A stretch of 64,000 nt of DNA from Amycolatopsis vastitatis (GTDB taxonomy: Bacteria > Actinomycetota > Actinomycetes > Mycobacteriales > Pseudonocardiaceae): assembly GCF_002234595.1 (NCBI RefSeq), contig NZ_NMUL01000006.1, forward strand, positions 124,001 through 188,000, in the 5' to 3' direction. Below, in pieces: positions 21,474 to 29,476 of the stretch. A program made the position numbers and the translations under genes. Position 1 is the stretch's first letter, and each line of letters starts with the position of its first letter. The notes under the pieces are model-generated. The model was not told where the DNA came from. It worked only from the letters and a program-made list of their open reading frames with translations, and did not search any database.

Positions 21474-21498
21474 TGGGAGCGCTCTCACGATCAGGATA
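21474..21498 (-). promoter_or_regulatory. CebR-type operator of the LPMO gene
   Basis: TGGGAGCGCTCTCA (21474-21487; 13 of 14) lies 5 nt past a minus-strand TATCCT (21493-21498). The -35 is weak. The site also lies in front of the divergent isomerase gene. Confidence 0.75.
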
Positions 21499-21642
21499 CG
21501 CGGCGGCGGTCACTTCCGGAACATCCCGCGGTGAGCGGGGCCGCCGCCTTGGCCTACGTTGACGGAGGCCGCCGATCACCGGACCGGCCGCCGGGGCAGG
21601 CCCCGGGGAAGGCCCCGCAACGGCCGTCGAGAAAGGCAGAGA

Positions 21643-22839
21643 GTGGACAGTCCGTCTTCGGTGCCCGCCTGGGTGCGCGCCGAACCCGCCCGGCTGCTCG
21701 GTTTCGCCGCCCGCGCGGCGCACCCCGGTGGTGGGTTCGCGTGGCTCGACGACGCCGGGCGGCCGGTGCTCGACCGTCCCGTCGAGACCTGGATCACCTG
21801 CCGGATGACGCACGTCTTCGCGCTGGCGGCGCTGCGGGGCGAGCCGGCCGCGGGGGAGCGGGTCGCGCACGGCGTCGCCGCGCTGACCGGGCTGCTGCGC
21901 GACCCGGAGCACGGCGGCTGGTACGCCACGGCGGCCCTGGACGACAAGCGGGCCTACGAGCACGCGTTCGTCGTCCTGGCGGCCTCGAGCGCGGCCGCCG
22001 CCGGTGCCGAGGGGGCCGAACCGCTGCTGGCCGAGGCGCTCGAAGTCGTCGAACGCCGGTTCTGGGAACCGGGGCCGGGGCTCGTCGCCGACGTCTGGGA
22101 CCGCGGCTGGACGCGGCTGGAGGACTACCGCGGGGCCAACGCCAACATGCACACCGTCGAGGCGTTCCTGGCCGCCGCCGACGTCACCGGCGACCGGGTG
22201 TGGGCGAAGCGCGCTTTGTCCATTGTGGACCATCTGGTGCACGGCGAAGCCCGCGCGCACGGCTGGCTGCTCCCGGAGCACTACGACCCGGACTGGCGGG
22301 TGCGCCTGGAGTTCAACCGGGCCGAGCCCGCCCACCCGTTCCGCCCGTTCGGCGCGACCGTCGGGCACCTCTTCGAATGGGCGCGGCTGGCCGTGCACCT
22401 CACGCGCGCCCTCGGCGACGAGGCGCCGTCGTGGCTGGTGCCCGACGCCGTCGCGCTGTTCGAGACGGCGGTCCGGACCGGCTGGGCCGTCGACGGCCGG
22501 GCGGGCTTCGTCTACACCACCGACTTCGCCGGGACGCCGGTGGTCCGCAACCGCCTGCACTGGGTGGTGACGGAGGCGATGGCCGCCGCGTGGACGCTGC
22601 ACCAGGAAACCGGCGACCCGGCGTACCTCGAGCGGTTCCGTGAGTGGTGCGGGCACGCCGAAGACTGCTTTGTGGACCGTGAGCTCGGGTCGTGGCACCA
22701 CGAGCTCGACCCGGAGAACCGGCCCGCGGCGACGGTGTGGGCCGGCAAACCGGACATCTACCACGCCTACCAGGCGACGCTGCTGCCCGCCCTGCCGCCC
22801 GCGGCGTCGTTCGCCGGCGCGCTCCTCCCGCGTCGCTAG
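21643..22839 (+). CDS. AGE-family sugar isomerase or epimerase
   Basis: 398-residue (alpha/alpha)6-barrel enzyme of the N-acylglucosamine 2-epimerase superfamily. Conserved His/Arg/Trp segments are visible: CRMTHVFALAAL, ANMHTVEAFL, GHLFEWARL, HWVVTEAMAAAW and the end segment GKPDIYHAYQATLLP. The last is typical of the YihS/D-mannose isomerase branch (mannose-fructose or lyxose-xylulose conversion). Cellobiose 2-epimerase belongs to the same superfamily and would also fit the setting, so the substrate is open. No signal peptide. GTG 21643 has GAAAGG upstream. It is divergent from the LPMO and followed by an aldo/keto reductase 32 bp later. Confidence 0.85.
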   Translation: MDSPSSVPAWVRAEPARLLGFAARAAHPGGGFAWLDDAGRPVLDRPVETWITCRMTHVFALAALRGEPAAGERVAHGVAALTGLLRDPEHGGWYATAALDDKRAYEHAFVVLAASSAAAAGAEGAEPLLAEALEVVERRFWEPGPGLVADVWDRGWTRLEDYRGANANMHTVEAFLAAADVTGDRVWAKRALSIVDHLVHGEARAHGWLLPEHYDPDWRVRLEFNRAEPAHPFRPFGATVGHLFEWARLAVHLTRALGDEAPSWLVPDAVALFETAVRTGWAVDGRAGFVYTTDFAGTPVVRNRLHWVVTEAMAAAWTLHQETGDPAYLERFREWCGHAEDCFVDRELGSWHHELDPENRPAATVWAGKPDIYHAYQATLLPALPPAASFAGALLPRR

Positions 22840-22871
22840 ACTTCCGGGGACCCTTCCGGACAAGGAGAACC

Positions 22872-23867
22872 ATGTCGCCTTTCGTCGCGGCCGAAGACCG
22901 GTACGCGGACATGCCCTACCGGCGGGCCGGGCGCAGTGGGCTGAAACTGCCCGCCGTGTCGCTCGGCCTGTGGCACAACTTCGGGGACGACAAGCCCCTC
23001 GACGTCCAGCGCGCGGTGCTGCGCCGGGCGTTCGACCTGGGCGTGACGCACTTCGACCTGGCCAACAACTACGGCCCGCCGCCCGGCGCGGCCGAGGCGA
23101 ACTTCGGGCGGCACTTCGCCGCCGACTTCCGCCCGTACCGCGACGAGATCCTGGTGTCGTCCAAGGCCGGCTACCTGATGTGGGACGGCCCGTACGGCGA
23201 GTGGGGCTCGCGCAAGAACCTCCTCGCCAGCCTGGACCAGAGCCTGGCGCGCACCGGCCTGGACCACTTCGACGTCTTCTACTCGCACCGCCCCGACCCG
23301 GAGACGCCGATCGAGGAGACGATGGGCGCGCTCGACACCGCCGTCCGCTCCGGGAAAGCGCTCTACGCGGGCATCTCCAACTACTCGCCGGAGCAGACCG
23401 AGGCCGCGCTCGCCGCGTTGAAGGAACTCGGCACGCCGCTGCTGATCCACCAGCCGCGGTACTCGATGCTGGACCGCTGGGCCGAGGACGGCCTGCTGGA
23501 CACGCTGGACGAGCACGGCGTCGGCTCGATCGCGTACTCGCCGCTGAGCCAGGGCCTGCTGACCGATCGCTACCTCGACGGCGTCCCGGCCGACTCGCGG
23601 GCGGCCGGGGCCAGCCCGTTCCTCACCAGCGACCGGCTCACCGACGAGACCCTCGCGACCGTCCGCGCGCTGAACGACGTCGCGAAGCGGCGCGGGCAGA
23701 CACTCGCCCAGCTCGCCATCGCCTGGGTGCTGCGGGGCGGCCGCGTCACCTCGGCGCTGATCGGGGCCAGCAGCGTCGCGCAGCTCGAGAACACCGTCGC
23801 GGCGACGGCGAACCTCGAGTTCGGCGGCGACGAGCTGGCCGAGATCGACCGGATCCTCGGCCGGTGA
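22872..23867 (+). CDS. Aldo/keto reductase (YghZ-like)
   Basis: 331-residue NADPH-dependent reductase of the AKR superfamily, YghZ/AKR14-like. The catalytic Asp-Tyr pair is in HFDLANNYGPP, Lys in SSKAGYLMW and His in FYSHRPDP; GASSVAQLENTV binds the cofactor. Such enzymes reduce L-glyceraldehyde 3-phosphate, methylglyoxal or other small aldehydes. AAGGAG precedes ATG 22872. It is probably co-transcribed with the isomerase gene and ends 1 bp before the convergent Cip1-like gene ends, leaving no room for a separate terminator. Confidence 0.9.
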   Translation: MSPFVAAEDRYADMPYRRAGRSGLKLPAVSLGLWHNFGDDKPLDVQRAVLRRAFDLGVTHFDLANNYGPPPGAAEANFGRHFAADFRPYRDEILVSSKAGYLMWDGPYGEWGSRKNLLASLDQSLARTGLDHFDVFYSHRPDPETPIEETMGALDTAVRSGKALYAGISNYSPEQTEAALAALKELGTPLLIHQPRYSMLDRWAEDGLLDTLDEHGVGSIAYSPLSQGLLTDRYLDGVPADSRAAGASPFLTSDRLTDETLATVRALNDVAKRRGQTLAQLAIAWVLRGGRVTSALIGASSVAQLENTVAATANLEFGGDELAEIDRILGR

Positions 23868-23868
23868 G

Positions 23869-25047
23869 TCAGCAGCCGATCCGCGAGGTGCCGACGGCCA
23901 CGTCGTCGAACCACAGCGTGTCGGCGTCGCCGGCGTAGCTCTCCCAGCCGAGCCGGAGGTCGGTCACGGCCGGGTGCCAGGCCCGGCCGAGCCACTGCTG
24001 GTCGACGTCGGGGGTCGGGACGCCGTCGACGACGAGCCCGGGCACCTCGGTGGAGCCGAGCCACGTCCGGAGCTTGCCGCCGGGGCCGTCCAGCTGGAAC
24101 TCGAAGCACGACCAGGTGGACGTCGGCAGCGGGACGCTCTGGGCGACCCCGGCGGGGCTCTGCGCGGGCAGCGTCGCGTCGTCGGACTCGCGGTTCCACT
24201 GCAGGGCCCGGTTCTGCCCGCCGGCCCGCAGGTCGCGGCCGCCGTCGACGGTGTCGCGCATCGCCATGAAGGCGACGTGCCCGGTGGGCAGCGCGGTGGT
24301 GTGGCGGACCCAGAACCGGCCGTAGAACGCGCCCGACCCGAGGCTGCCGAGGCTCGTGCCGAGGAAGGCGTGGTTGCAGTAGCCGCCCTGGCCGGTGACC
24401 TTGACCGAGCGGGAGCCCGAGTGCGCGACGGTGCTGTCGACGGCGACCGTGCCGGTGCCCGTGCAGTTGGCCGCGCCGACGGTCCAGCGGCCGCCGGGGG
24501 TGCCGCCGGTCTGCTGCTCGAAGTCGTCGCAGATCGCGGCGCCCGCGCACCCGGCGGGCGGCGGCCCGGATGTCGGTGTTGTCGGGGGCGGCGGGGTCGT
24601 TGTCGTCGTGGGAGTGGTCGGGGTGGTCGTCGTCGGGGGAGCGGTGTCACCGCACGAGACGCCGTTGAGCGCGAAGTCCGTGGGCTCGGCGTTCGTCCCG
24701 CTGTAGGTGCCCTGGAGGCCGAACGAAACCGAGCCACCGGCGGGCAGTGCGGCGTTGTAGGGGAGGCTCTCCGCCGTGACGGCGTTGCCGGTCTGGCGGA
24801 CGGTGGCGTTCCAGGCCGAGGTCACCGACTGGGTACCGCTGTAGTGCCAGGTGAGCGCCCAGGAGGAGAGCGCGGTGGCGCCGTTGGTCACGGTGATGTC
24901 GGCGGTGTACCCGCTCTGCCACTGGTTGACGCGGTAGACGACCGAGCAGGCCGGCGCCGCGGCGGCGGGCTCGGCGGCGACGACGACGGCGGTGGTGCCC
25001 GCCGCGGCGAGGCAGAGCCCGGCGAGGGCGCCGGCGAACCTGTTCAT
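23869..25047 (-). CDS. Secreted Cip1-like protein with N-terminal CBM2
   Basis: 392-residue secreted protein: signal peptide (about 1-34), CBM2 (about 35-134), Thr/Pro linker, then a C-terminal beta-jelly-roll domain (about 170-392). The latter matches Trichoderma reesei Cip1 in segments I recall, including DSTVAHSGSRSVKV, GYCNHAFLGTS, WNRESDDATLP and DADTLWFDDVAVGTSRIGC. Cip1 is co-induced with fungal cellulases; its activity is still debated, with lyase-like structural resemblance to PL7. GGAGGA precedes ATG 25047. The promoter has the common regulon layout. Calling it an accessory cellulose or hemicellulose protein is inference. Confidence 0.85.
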   Translation of the reverse strand: MNRFAGALAGLCLAAAGTTAVVVAAEPAAAAPACSVVYRVNQWQSGYTADITVTNGATALSSWALTWHYSGTQSVTSAWNATVRQTGNAVTAESLPYNAALPAGGSVSFGLQGTYSGTNAEPTDFALNGVSCGDTAPPTTTTPTTPTTTTTPPPPTTPTSGPPPAGCAGAAICDDFEQQTGGTPGGRWTVGAANCTGTGTVAVDSTVAHSGSRSVKVTGQGGYCNHAFLGTSLGSLGSGAFYGRFWVRHTTALPTGHVAFMAMRDTVDGGRDLRAGGQNRALQWNRESDDATLPAQSPAGVAQSVPLPTSTWSCFEFQLDGPGGKLRTWLGSTEVPGLVVDGVPTPDVDQQWLGRAWHPAVTDLRLGWESYAGDADTLWFDDVAVGTSRIGC

Positions 25048-25139
25048 CGGGGTCCTCCCGGGGACGCGGACAGGGGCGCCGTGGCCTGCACCACGACGCC
25101 CCTGGGTGGTTGGCCGCGTTCTGGCGAGGCGACCTGGCA

Positions 25140-25192
25140 TGGGAGCGCTTCCAGCCGACGAGAAGGTAACCCCGGTGTGTCGCCCTTGTAAA
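25140..25192 (-). promoter_or_regulatory. Promoter and CebR-type operator of the Cip1-like gene
   Basis: Minus strand TTTACA (25187-25192), 18-nt spacer, TACCTT (25163-25168), then TGGGAGCGCTTCCA (25140-25153; 13 of 14). It is nearly the same as the GH74 promoter. Confidence 0.85.
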
Positions 25193-25414
25193 GGGCCGCC
25201 CGGACGTGAGCCGATCCGGTGGTCGGTTTTCCGGAGGCGGGCCGCTCCCGGCGTCCACTGAACGCTCCTGAACGGCCGAAGCCGTTGGGGGGCAGGAGAT
25301 GCCGTGGTCGCGCTGCGCCACGGAGTTGGCCGCCGGATGCCGCCGTTGGAGTGGATTCCGCGAATCCGGTCCAAGATCACGATCGGATCCGCCGCGCCCT
25401 CGGACCACGGTTGC

Positions 25415-25428
25415 TGGGAGCGCTCTCA
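25415..25428. promoter_or_regulatory. Solitary CebR-type operator
   Basis: TGGGAGCGCTCTCA, 13 of 14, about 370 bp before the Cip1-like start and 200 bp before the NsdA-like regulator start. Which unit it serves is not clear. Confidence 0.6.
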
Positions 25429-25626
25429 AGGCCTCGAGCCGTGCTCGTCGTGACCACGTCCAGTCCTCTGTGGACTCGAAGCCCCGCGCGGCGCGAAATC
25501 CTTGTTGCGGGCTCAACTTCTCGCTGATCGCACGGTCGGGAGAGCGGTGACACGATCGGCCGTGGCTGTCACGCTGTTGTAGTGTCGGACCGAGGGGACC
25601 CGTACTCCGGAATCGTTGGATGAACG

Positions 25627-27063
25627 ATGAGCCGACAGGTCAAGCCAGGGAGCAAGCCCTACCGTGCGCGGCTGCGAGAACGGCTGGCCGCCTTGGGGTT
25701 TCCCGCGGAGGCGATCCCGGCCAGAGTGGCGGAAAACCTGATCGTCGAATGCGGGACCCCGCCGCGCACCGCGTGGCGGCTGGCCTCCGAGCTGTCGCTC
25801 GACGTCGCCGCGGACCGCTACAACGCCCTCACCGGAGACCCCCGCGCGGGGATGCGCGGCACCCGGATCTGGGAGTACGAGCAGTGGCCCGACCGCGGCG
25901 TCCGGCCCACCGTCGCGGCCCTGCGGGTGCTGGCCACGGTGTACGGCACCTGCTGGAAGTCGCTGCTGGGCCTGCGTGACCTCGAGCAGCTGCCTGCCAA
26001 GGACCTCGCCGAGTACCACGCCGAGGCGGAGCCCGAGGTGCCCCGGCCGAAGGCACGCGCGCCGGTCCGCGTCGAAGAGCGGGTGGACGAGGAAATCGGG
26101 ACAGGTGTCCTCGACGACGCGATCCTGCTGACGAAGACCAACGTCGACGACACGCAGCTCGACGACCTGTGGTCGGACCTGGACTTCCTGGGCGGCGTCT
26201 ACACCCGGACCGCGCCCGAGTCGATCCTCGGCCAGCTCGCCGTCGTCGAGGAACGGGTGTCGGCCATGCTCAAGGGCAGGCAGCGGCCGAAACAGACCCA
26301 GGACCTGCTCCTGGCCGGGGCGAAGTGCTCGGCGATGATGGCGTGGATCGCCGGCGACCTCGGGCGGTACCGCCTCTCGCGCGAGCTCAACTCCGCGGCC
26401 TGGCTCTACACCCAGTACGCCGACGACTTCCTCGCCCGGCGCTGGGTCCGCACGTCGCAGGCGCGCGTGGCCTTCTGGGCGGGCAACGGCGTCGAGTCCG
26501 CGAAGCTGGCCGCGGACGGGCTCACCTACCACGTCGGCGGGCGGCTCACGGACGCGCCGCTGGTCCTCGCCGAAGCGCGCGGCTGGTCGTCGGTGCAGGC
26601 CGAGCGGCAGGTGCTGGACGCGATCGCGCACTGGACGAGCATCGAGGACCCGGACCTCGGCGCCGGCGGCGAGGACCGGTTCTTCAACATCACGAAGGAC
26701 CGGCGGCACTACATGGCGGGCACCTCGCTGCTCGCGGTCGGGCAGGCCACCTCCGCGTTGCGCGAGTTCACCACCGCCCGCGAGGCCTACGAAAAGCTGT
26801 CACCGGAGAACCGCTGGGAGGCCATGGACCCGATGATCCGGATCGACACGGGCCGCGCGTACCTGCGGCTCGACGATCTCGAAGGCGCCGCCGCGCACGT
26901 CGAACCCCTGCTGGAGGCGGACGTGGCCAAGCAGCCGGACATGGTGCGCGCCACGCTGAAGCTCCTGGCCGCCGAGCTGTCCGGGCCGCGCTGGCGTCCG
27001 GCGCCGGCGGCAAGGCACCTCGCCGAAGCGCTTCAGGACGCCTCCGCGCCGGGGCGGCCGTGA
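25627..27063 (+). CDS. NsdA-like TPR-containing regulator
   Basis: 478-residue actinobacterial regulator. The N-terminal part (about 10-115), with RVAENLIVECG, RTAWRLASELSLDVAADRYN and GTRIWEYEQWP, resembles the helix-turn-helix region of Streptomyces NsdA-type proteins, which repress sporulation and antibiotic genes. An acidic linker (about 120-180) leads to helical TPR-like repeats (about 185-470). ATG 25627 has only a weak ribosome site. The stop overlaps the GTG of the AfsA-like gene, so regulator and signal-enzyme candidate are made together. The naming is by similarity recalled, not by search; binding sites are unknown. Confidence 0.75.
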   Translation: MSRQVKPGSKPYRARLRERLAALGFPAEAIPARVAENLIVECGTPPRTAWRLASELSLDVAADRYNALTGDPRAGMRGTRIWEYEQWPDRGVRPTVAALRVLATVYGTCWKSLLGLRDLEQLPAKDLAEYHAEAEPEVPRPKARAPVRVEERVDEEIGTGVLDDAILLTKTNVDDTQLDDLWSDLDFLGGVYTRTAPESILGQLAVVEERVSAMLKGRQRPKQTQDLLLAGAKCSAMMAWIAGDLGRYRLSRELNSAAWLYTQYADDFLARRWVRTSQARVAFWAGNGVESAKLAADGLTYHVGGRLTDAPLVLAEARGWSSVQAERQVLDAIAHWTSIEDPDLGAGGEDRFFNITKDRRHYMAGTSLLAVGQATSALREFTTAREAYEKLSPENRWEAMDPMIRIDTGRAYLRLDDLEGAAAHVEPLLEADVAKQPDMVRATLKLLAAELSGPRWRPAPAARHLAEALQDASAPGRP

Positions 27064-27890
27064 CGGGAGACCCGGCCCGGACGGAGGTGGCACCGGACAC
27101 CGGCGCGTGCCGGGAGCCCGCTCACGAGCCGGTCCAGGCGCTCGAGGGGTTCACCCGGCGCGACGTGGTGGTGGTCGCCGACCGCTTCGCCCGGTTCGCC
27201 CGCGGGGACCGGGTGCTCACGATGTCCGGTCTGCTGACCCTGCTCACCGCCGGCGGCCCGGAGGTGGCCGGCTGCCACTGGGTCGTCCACCTCGGCCAGG
27301 GCGTCGACGCCACGGACTTCGACCTGATCGAAGCCGCCCGCGGCGAGAGCGAGGTCGCGGTGTGCCTCGCGGACCCGGAGCGGTTCCGGGCGGCGCCGGA
27401 ACCGCCGGGGATCGTCCACAAGGACCGGCCGGAGAACGTCCTGCTGGCCGGCGTGCACCACCCCGGGGCCACGCACTGCCGGGCCGCGCTGCGGATCCAC
27501 CGGGACAACGAGCTGGTCCTCGACCACCACACCGGCGAGCACGTGCAGGGGATCGTGATCATCGAAGCGATGCGGCAGATCTGCATCGCGCAGTTCGAGA
27601 CCGCGGTCCGCCCGGGCCTGCCCCCGGCCGGGTACGCCGGGGTGTGGAAACGGATCGACCTGTCCTTCGAGGACTTCCTGTTCCCGCTCCCGGCCACCGT
27701 CGAGTCGCTGATCGTCGAGTCCGACGTCACCCGCGAAACGCACCTGAAGTTCCGCGCCACCACGGCGGTGCGCCAGCACGGGCACACCGTGGCCACCGCG
27801 ACCATCGAGTACGCCATGGTCGCGCAGCGGCGCATCGACGCACTGGAACGCCGCAAGGCCGACCAGGCCACCCGGGCCTACCTCGGCTGA
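27060..27890 (+). CDS. AfsA-type hotdog protein
   Basis: 276-residue protein with an AfsA-type hotdog domain in its C-terminal half (about 120-270): VHKDRPENVLL, then LDHHTGEHVQGIVIIEAMRQ and FEDFLFPLP. AfsA condenses a beta-ketoacyl chain with dihydroxyacetone phosphate, the first step of gamma-butyrolactone signal synthesis. The N-terminal half (about 30-110) is not a clear second hotdog repeat, unlike classical AfsA of about 300 residues. GTG 27060 overlaps the regulator stop. The following HAD hydrolase and reductase match the chemistry expected after AfsA, which supports a role in making a small diffusible signal; this is inference. Confidence 0.82.
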   Translation: MTGDPARTEVAPDTGACREPAHEPVQALEGFTRRDVVVVADRFARFARGDRVLTMSGLLTLLTAGGPEVAGCHWVVHLGQGVDATDFDLIEAARGESEVAVCLADPERFRAAPEPPGIVHKDRPENVLLAGVHHPGATHCRAALRIHRDNELVLDHHTGEHVQGIVIIEAMRQICIAQFETAVRPGLPPAGYAGVWKRIDLSFEDFLFPLPATVESLIVESDVTRETHLKFRATTAVRQHGHTVATATIEYAMVAQRRIDALERRKADQATRAYLG

Positions 27891-27937
27891 GCCGAAACCA
27901 CTGCCGCAACCCACTCCGGAAGGGAAACCACACCACG

Positions 27938-28753
27938 ATGTCCGAAGTGCAGGAGCACGACCGCTCCGCGTCCTTCGCCCAGGGCCTGAACCTCATCCAG
28001 CGGCTCGGCGGCGCCGAACGGCCCGCCGTGCTGGACCTGTTCGCCAGCATCGGGGAGGCCGAGTTCGGCGAGCGGTGCGTCGGGTTCATCTACGGCGACG
28101 TCTACCACCGGCCCGGCCTGCCGCTGCCGGAACGCCAGCTGGTGACGGTCGCCGCGCTCACCGCGCTCGGCTACGCGGGTGCGCAGCTGCAGTTCCACGC
28201 CAAGGCCGCGCTCACCGTCGGCTGCACCCGCCGCGGGCTGGTCGAGGCGGTCATCCACGTCAGCTCGTTCGCCGGGTTCCCCGCCACCCTGAACGCGCTG
28301 GGACAGCTCAAGACGTTGTTCGAGAGCCTGCCGGACGATGAGCCCGCGCCGTCCGAGCCTGCCGAGGCACCGCCGTGGGCGGGCATCGCCGACCGCTACG
28401 AGCGCGGCCTGGCCGCGATGAAAGCGATCGACGGCGAGGCGGGGGAGAAGGTCGCCGAGGCGCTCCAGGACATCGCCCCCGACCTGGCCCGCTACATCGT
28501 CGAGTTCACCTTCGGCGAGATCTACCCCCGCCCGCACCTGAGCCTGCGCCACCGCGAGCTCGTCACGATCGCCGCGTGCGTCGCGCTGGGCACCGCGCTG
28601 CCGCAGCTGAAGGTGCACATCCACGGCCTGCTGAACGTCGGCGGCACCGAGCGCGAGGCCGTCGAGACCGTGCTGCACCTGGCGTTCTACTGCGGGTTCC
28701 CGGCCGCGCTCAACGCCATCGCGGCCGCACGCGAAGTGTTCGCCCAGCGGTGA
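27938..28753 (+). CDS. Double carboxymuconolactone-decarboxylase-like protein
   Basis: 271-residue protein made of two tandem CMD/AhpD-like domains (about 35-130 and 165-268). Each has the family pattern: GDVYHRPGLPLPERQLVTVAAL with FHAKAAL, and GEIYPRPHLSLRHRELVTIAAC with HIHGLLNVG. The AhpD redox CxxC is absent, so peroxidase-partner activity is unlikely and a decarboxylase, hydrolase or lactone-acting role is more plausible. AGGGAAA precedes ATG 27938. It sits between the AfsA-like and HAD genes, whose GTG overlaps its stop. Acting on a lactone or keto intermediate of the AfsA product would fit, but is speculation. Confidence 0.85.
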   Translation: MSEVQEHDRSASFAQGLNLIQRLGGAERPAVLDLFASIGEAEFGERCVGFIYGDVYHRPGLPLPERQLVTVAALTALGYAGAQLQFHAKAALTVGCTRRGLVEAVIHVSSFAGFPATLNALGQLKTLFESLPDDEPAPSEPAEAPPWAGIADRYERGLAAMKAIDGEAGEKVAEALQDIAPDLARYIVEFTFGEIYPRPHLSLRHRELVTIAACVALGTALPQLKVHIHGLLNVGGTEREAVETVLHLAFYCGFPAALNAIAAAREVFAQR

Positions 28754-29451
28754 CCGGATTCCGGAAGCTCCGCGCGGTCGCCCTCGACTGCGACGGCGTG
28801 CTCGTCGACGACACCTACCTGGCCATGATCGCCGGCTTCGTCACCGGCCACGGCGGCGGGTACGACGCCGCGGCCGAGCGGGACGTGATCGGGCTGCGCG
28901 ACATCGTCGTCGCCGAGAAGATCACCCGGCTCTGCCGCCTCGGCCAGCCGCCGGAGAAGACCCTGGAACAGCTGTGGGCGGCGCGGCGGGAGTACCTGGC
29001 CGAGCACCCGATCCGCGTCGCCGAGGGCGCGCGGGACTGCCTGGAGGCGCTGGCGAAGCTCCCGGTCCGGCTGGTCTGCTACGGCGGCCGGACCCGGGAG
29101 CACACCTTCGACCGGTACCTCGGCGATTTCGTGGACCTGCTCGACCCCGAGGTGCCCTACGTGAGCATCAACGAGCACCGCCCGGGCGTCGACCACATCG
29201 CCCGGCGCGTGCTCGGCGTCGCCTTCGACGAGATCGTGTTCGTCGACGACGTGAGCCGGGTGGCCGAGGACGCCCGCGCGCACGGCGCCGGCTTCATCGG
29301 GTTCCCCTCGAGCCCAGCCCACGCGCGGCAGCGGGAGTTCATGGCCTCCTGCGGCGTGCGGCACCTCCCGGCCTCGCTCGCCGAGCTGACCCCGGAGCTG
29401 CTGCGAACCGTCGACGAGGAGCTCGCGACTTCGACCCACTGGCCCCGTTAG
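28750..29451 (+). CDS. HAD-superfamily hydrolase
   Basis: 233-residue haloacid-dehalogenase-fold phosphatase. Motif I is ALDCDGVLVDD (nucleophile Asp13, general acid Asp15), motif II lies around CYGGRTREHT, and motif IV is FVDDVSR. A helical cap lies between motifs I and II, as in phosphoglycolate-phosphatase-like enzymes. GTG 28750 overlaps the preceding stop. The butenolide pathway needs a phosphatase after AfsA and the reductase, and this gene's position suits that; the true substrate is not known. Confidence 0.88.
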   Translation: MTGFRKLRAVALDCDGVLVDDTYLAMIAGFVTGHGGGYDAAAERDVIGLRDIVVAEKITRLCRLGQPPEKTLEQLWAARREYLAEHPIRVAEGARDCLEALAKLPVRLVCYGGRTREHTFDRYLGDFVDLLDPEVPYVSINEHRPGVDHIARRVLGVAFDEIVFVDDVSRVAEDARAHGAGFIGFPSSPAHARQREFMASCGVRHLPASLAELTPELLRTVDEELATSTHWPR

Positions 29452-29476
29452 TCCCACCCGCACCCCTGGAGCCGCC

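Larger units (their letters stand above)
25048..25626. other. Intergenic region with two CebR-type operators
   Basis: 579 bp without a supported gene. It holds the Cip1 promoter and operator (25140-25192), a second operator (25415-25428) and, near 25577-25582, a TAGTGT that could be a -10 for the plus-strand regulator gene. Confidence 0.55.
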
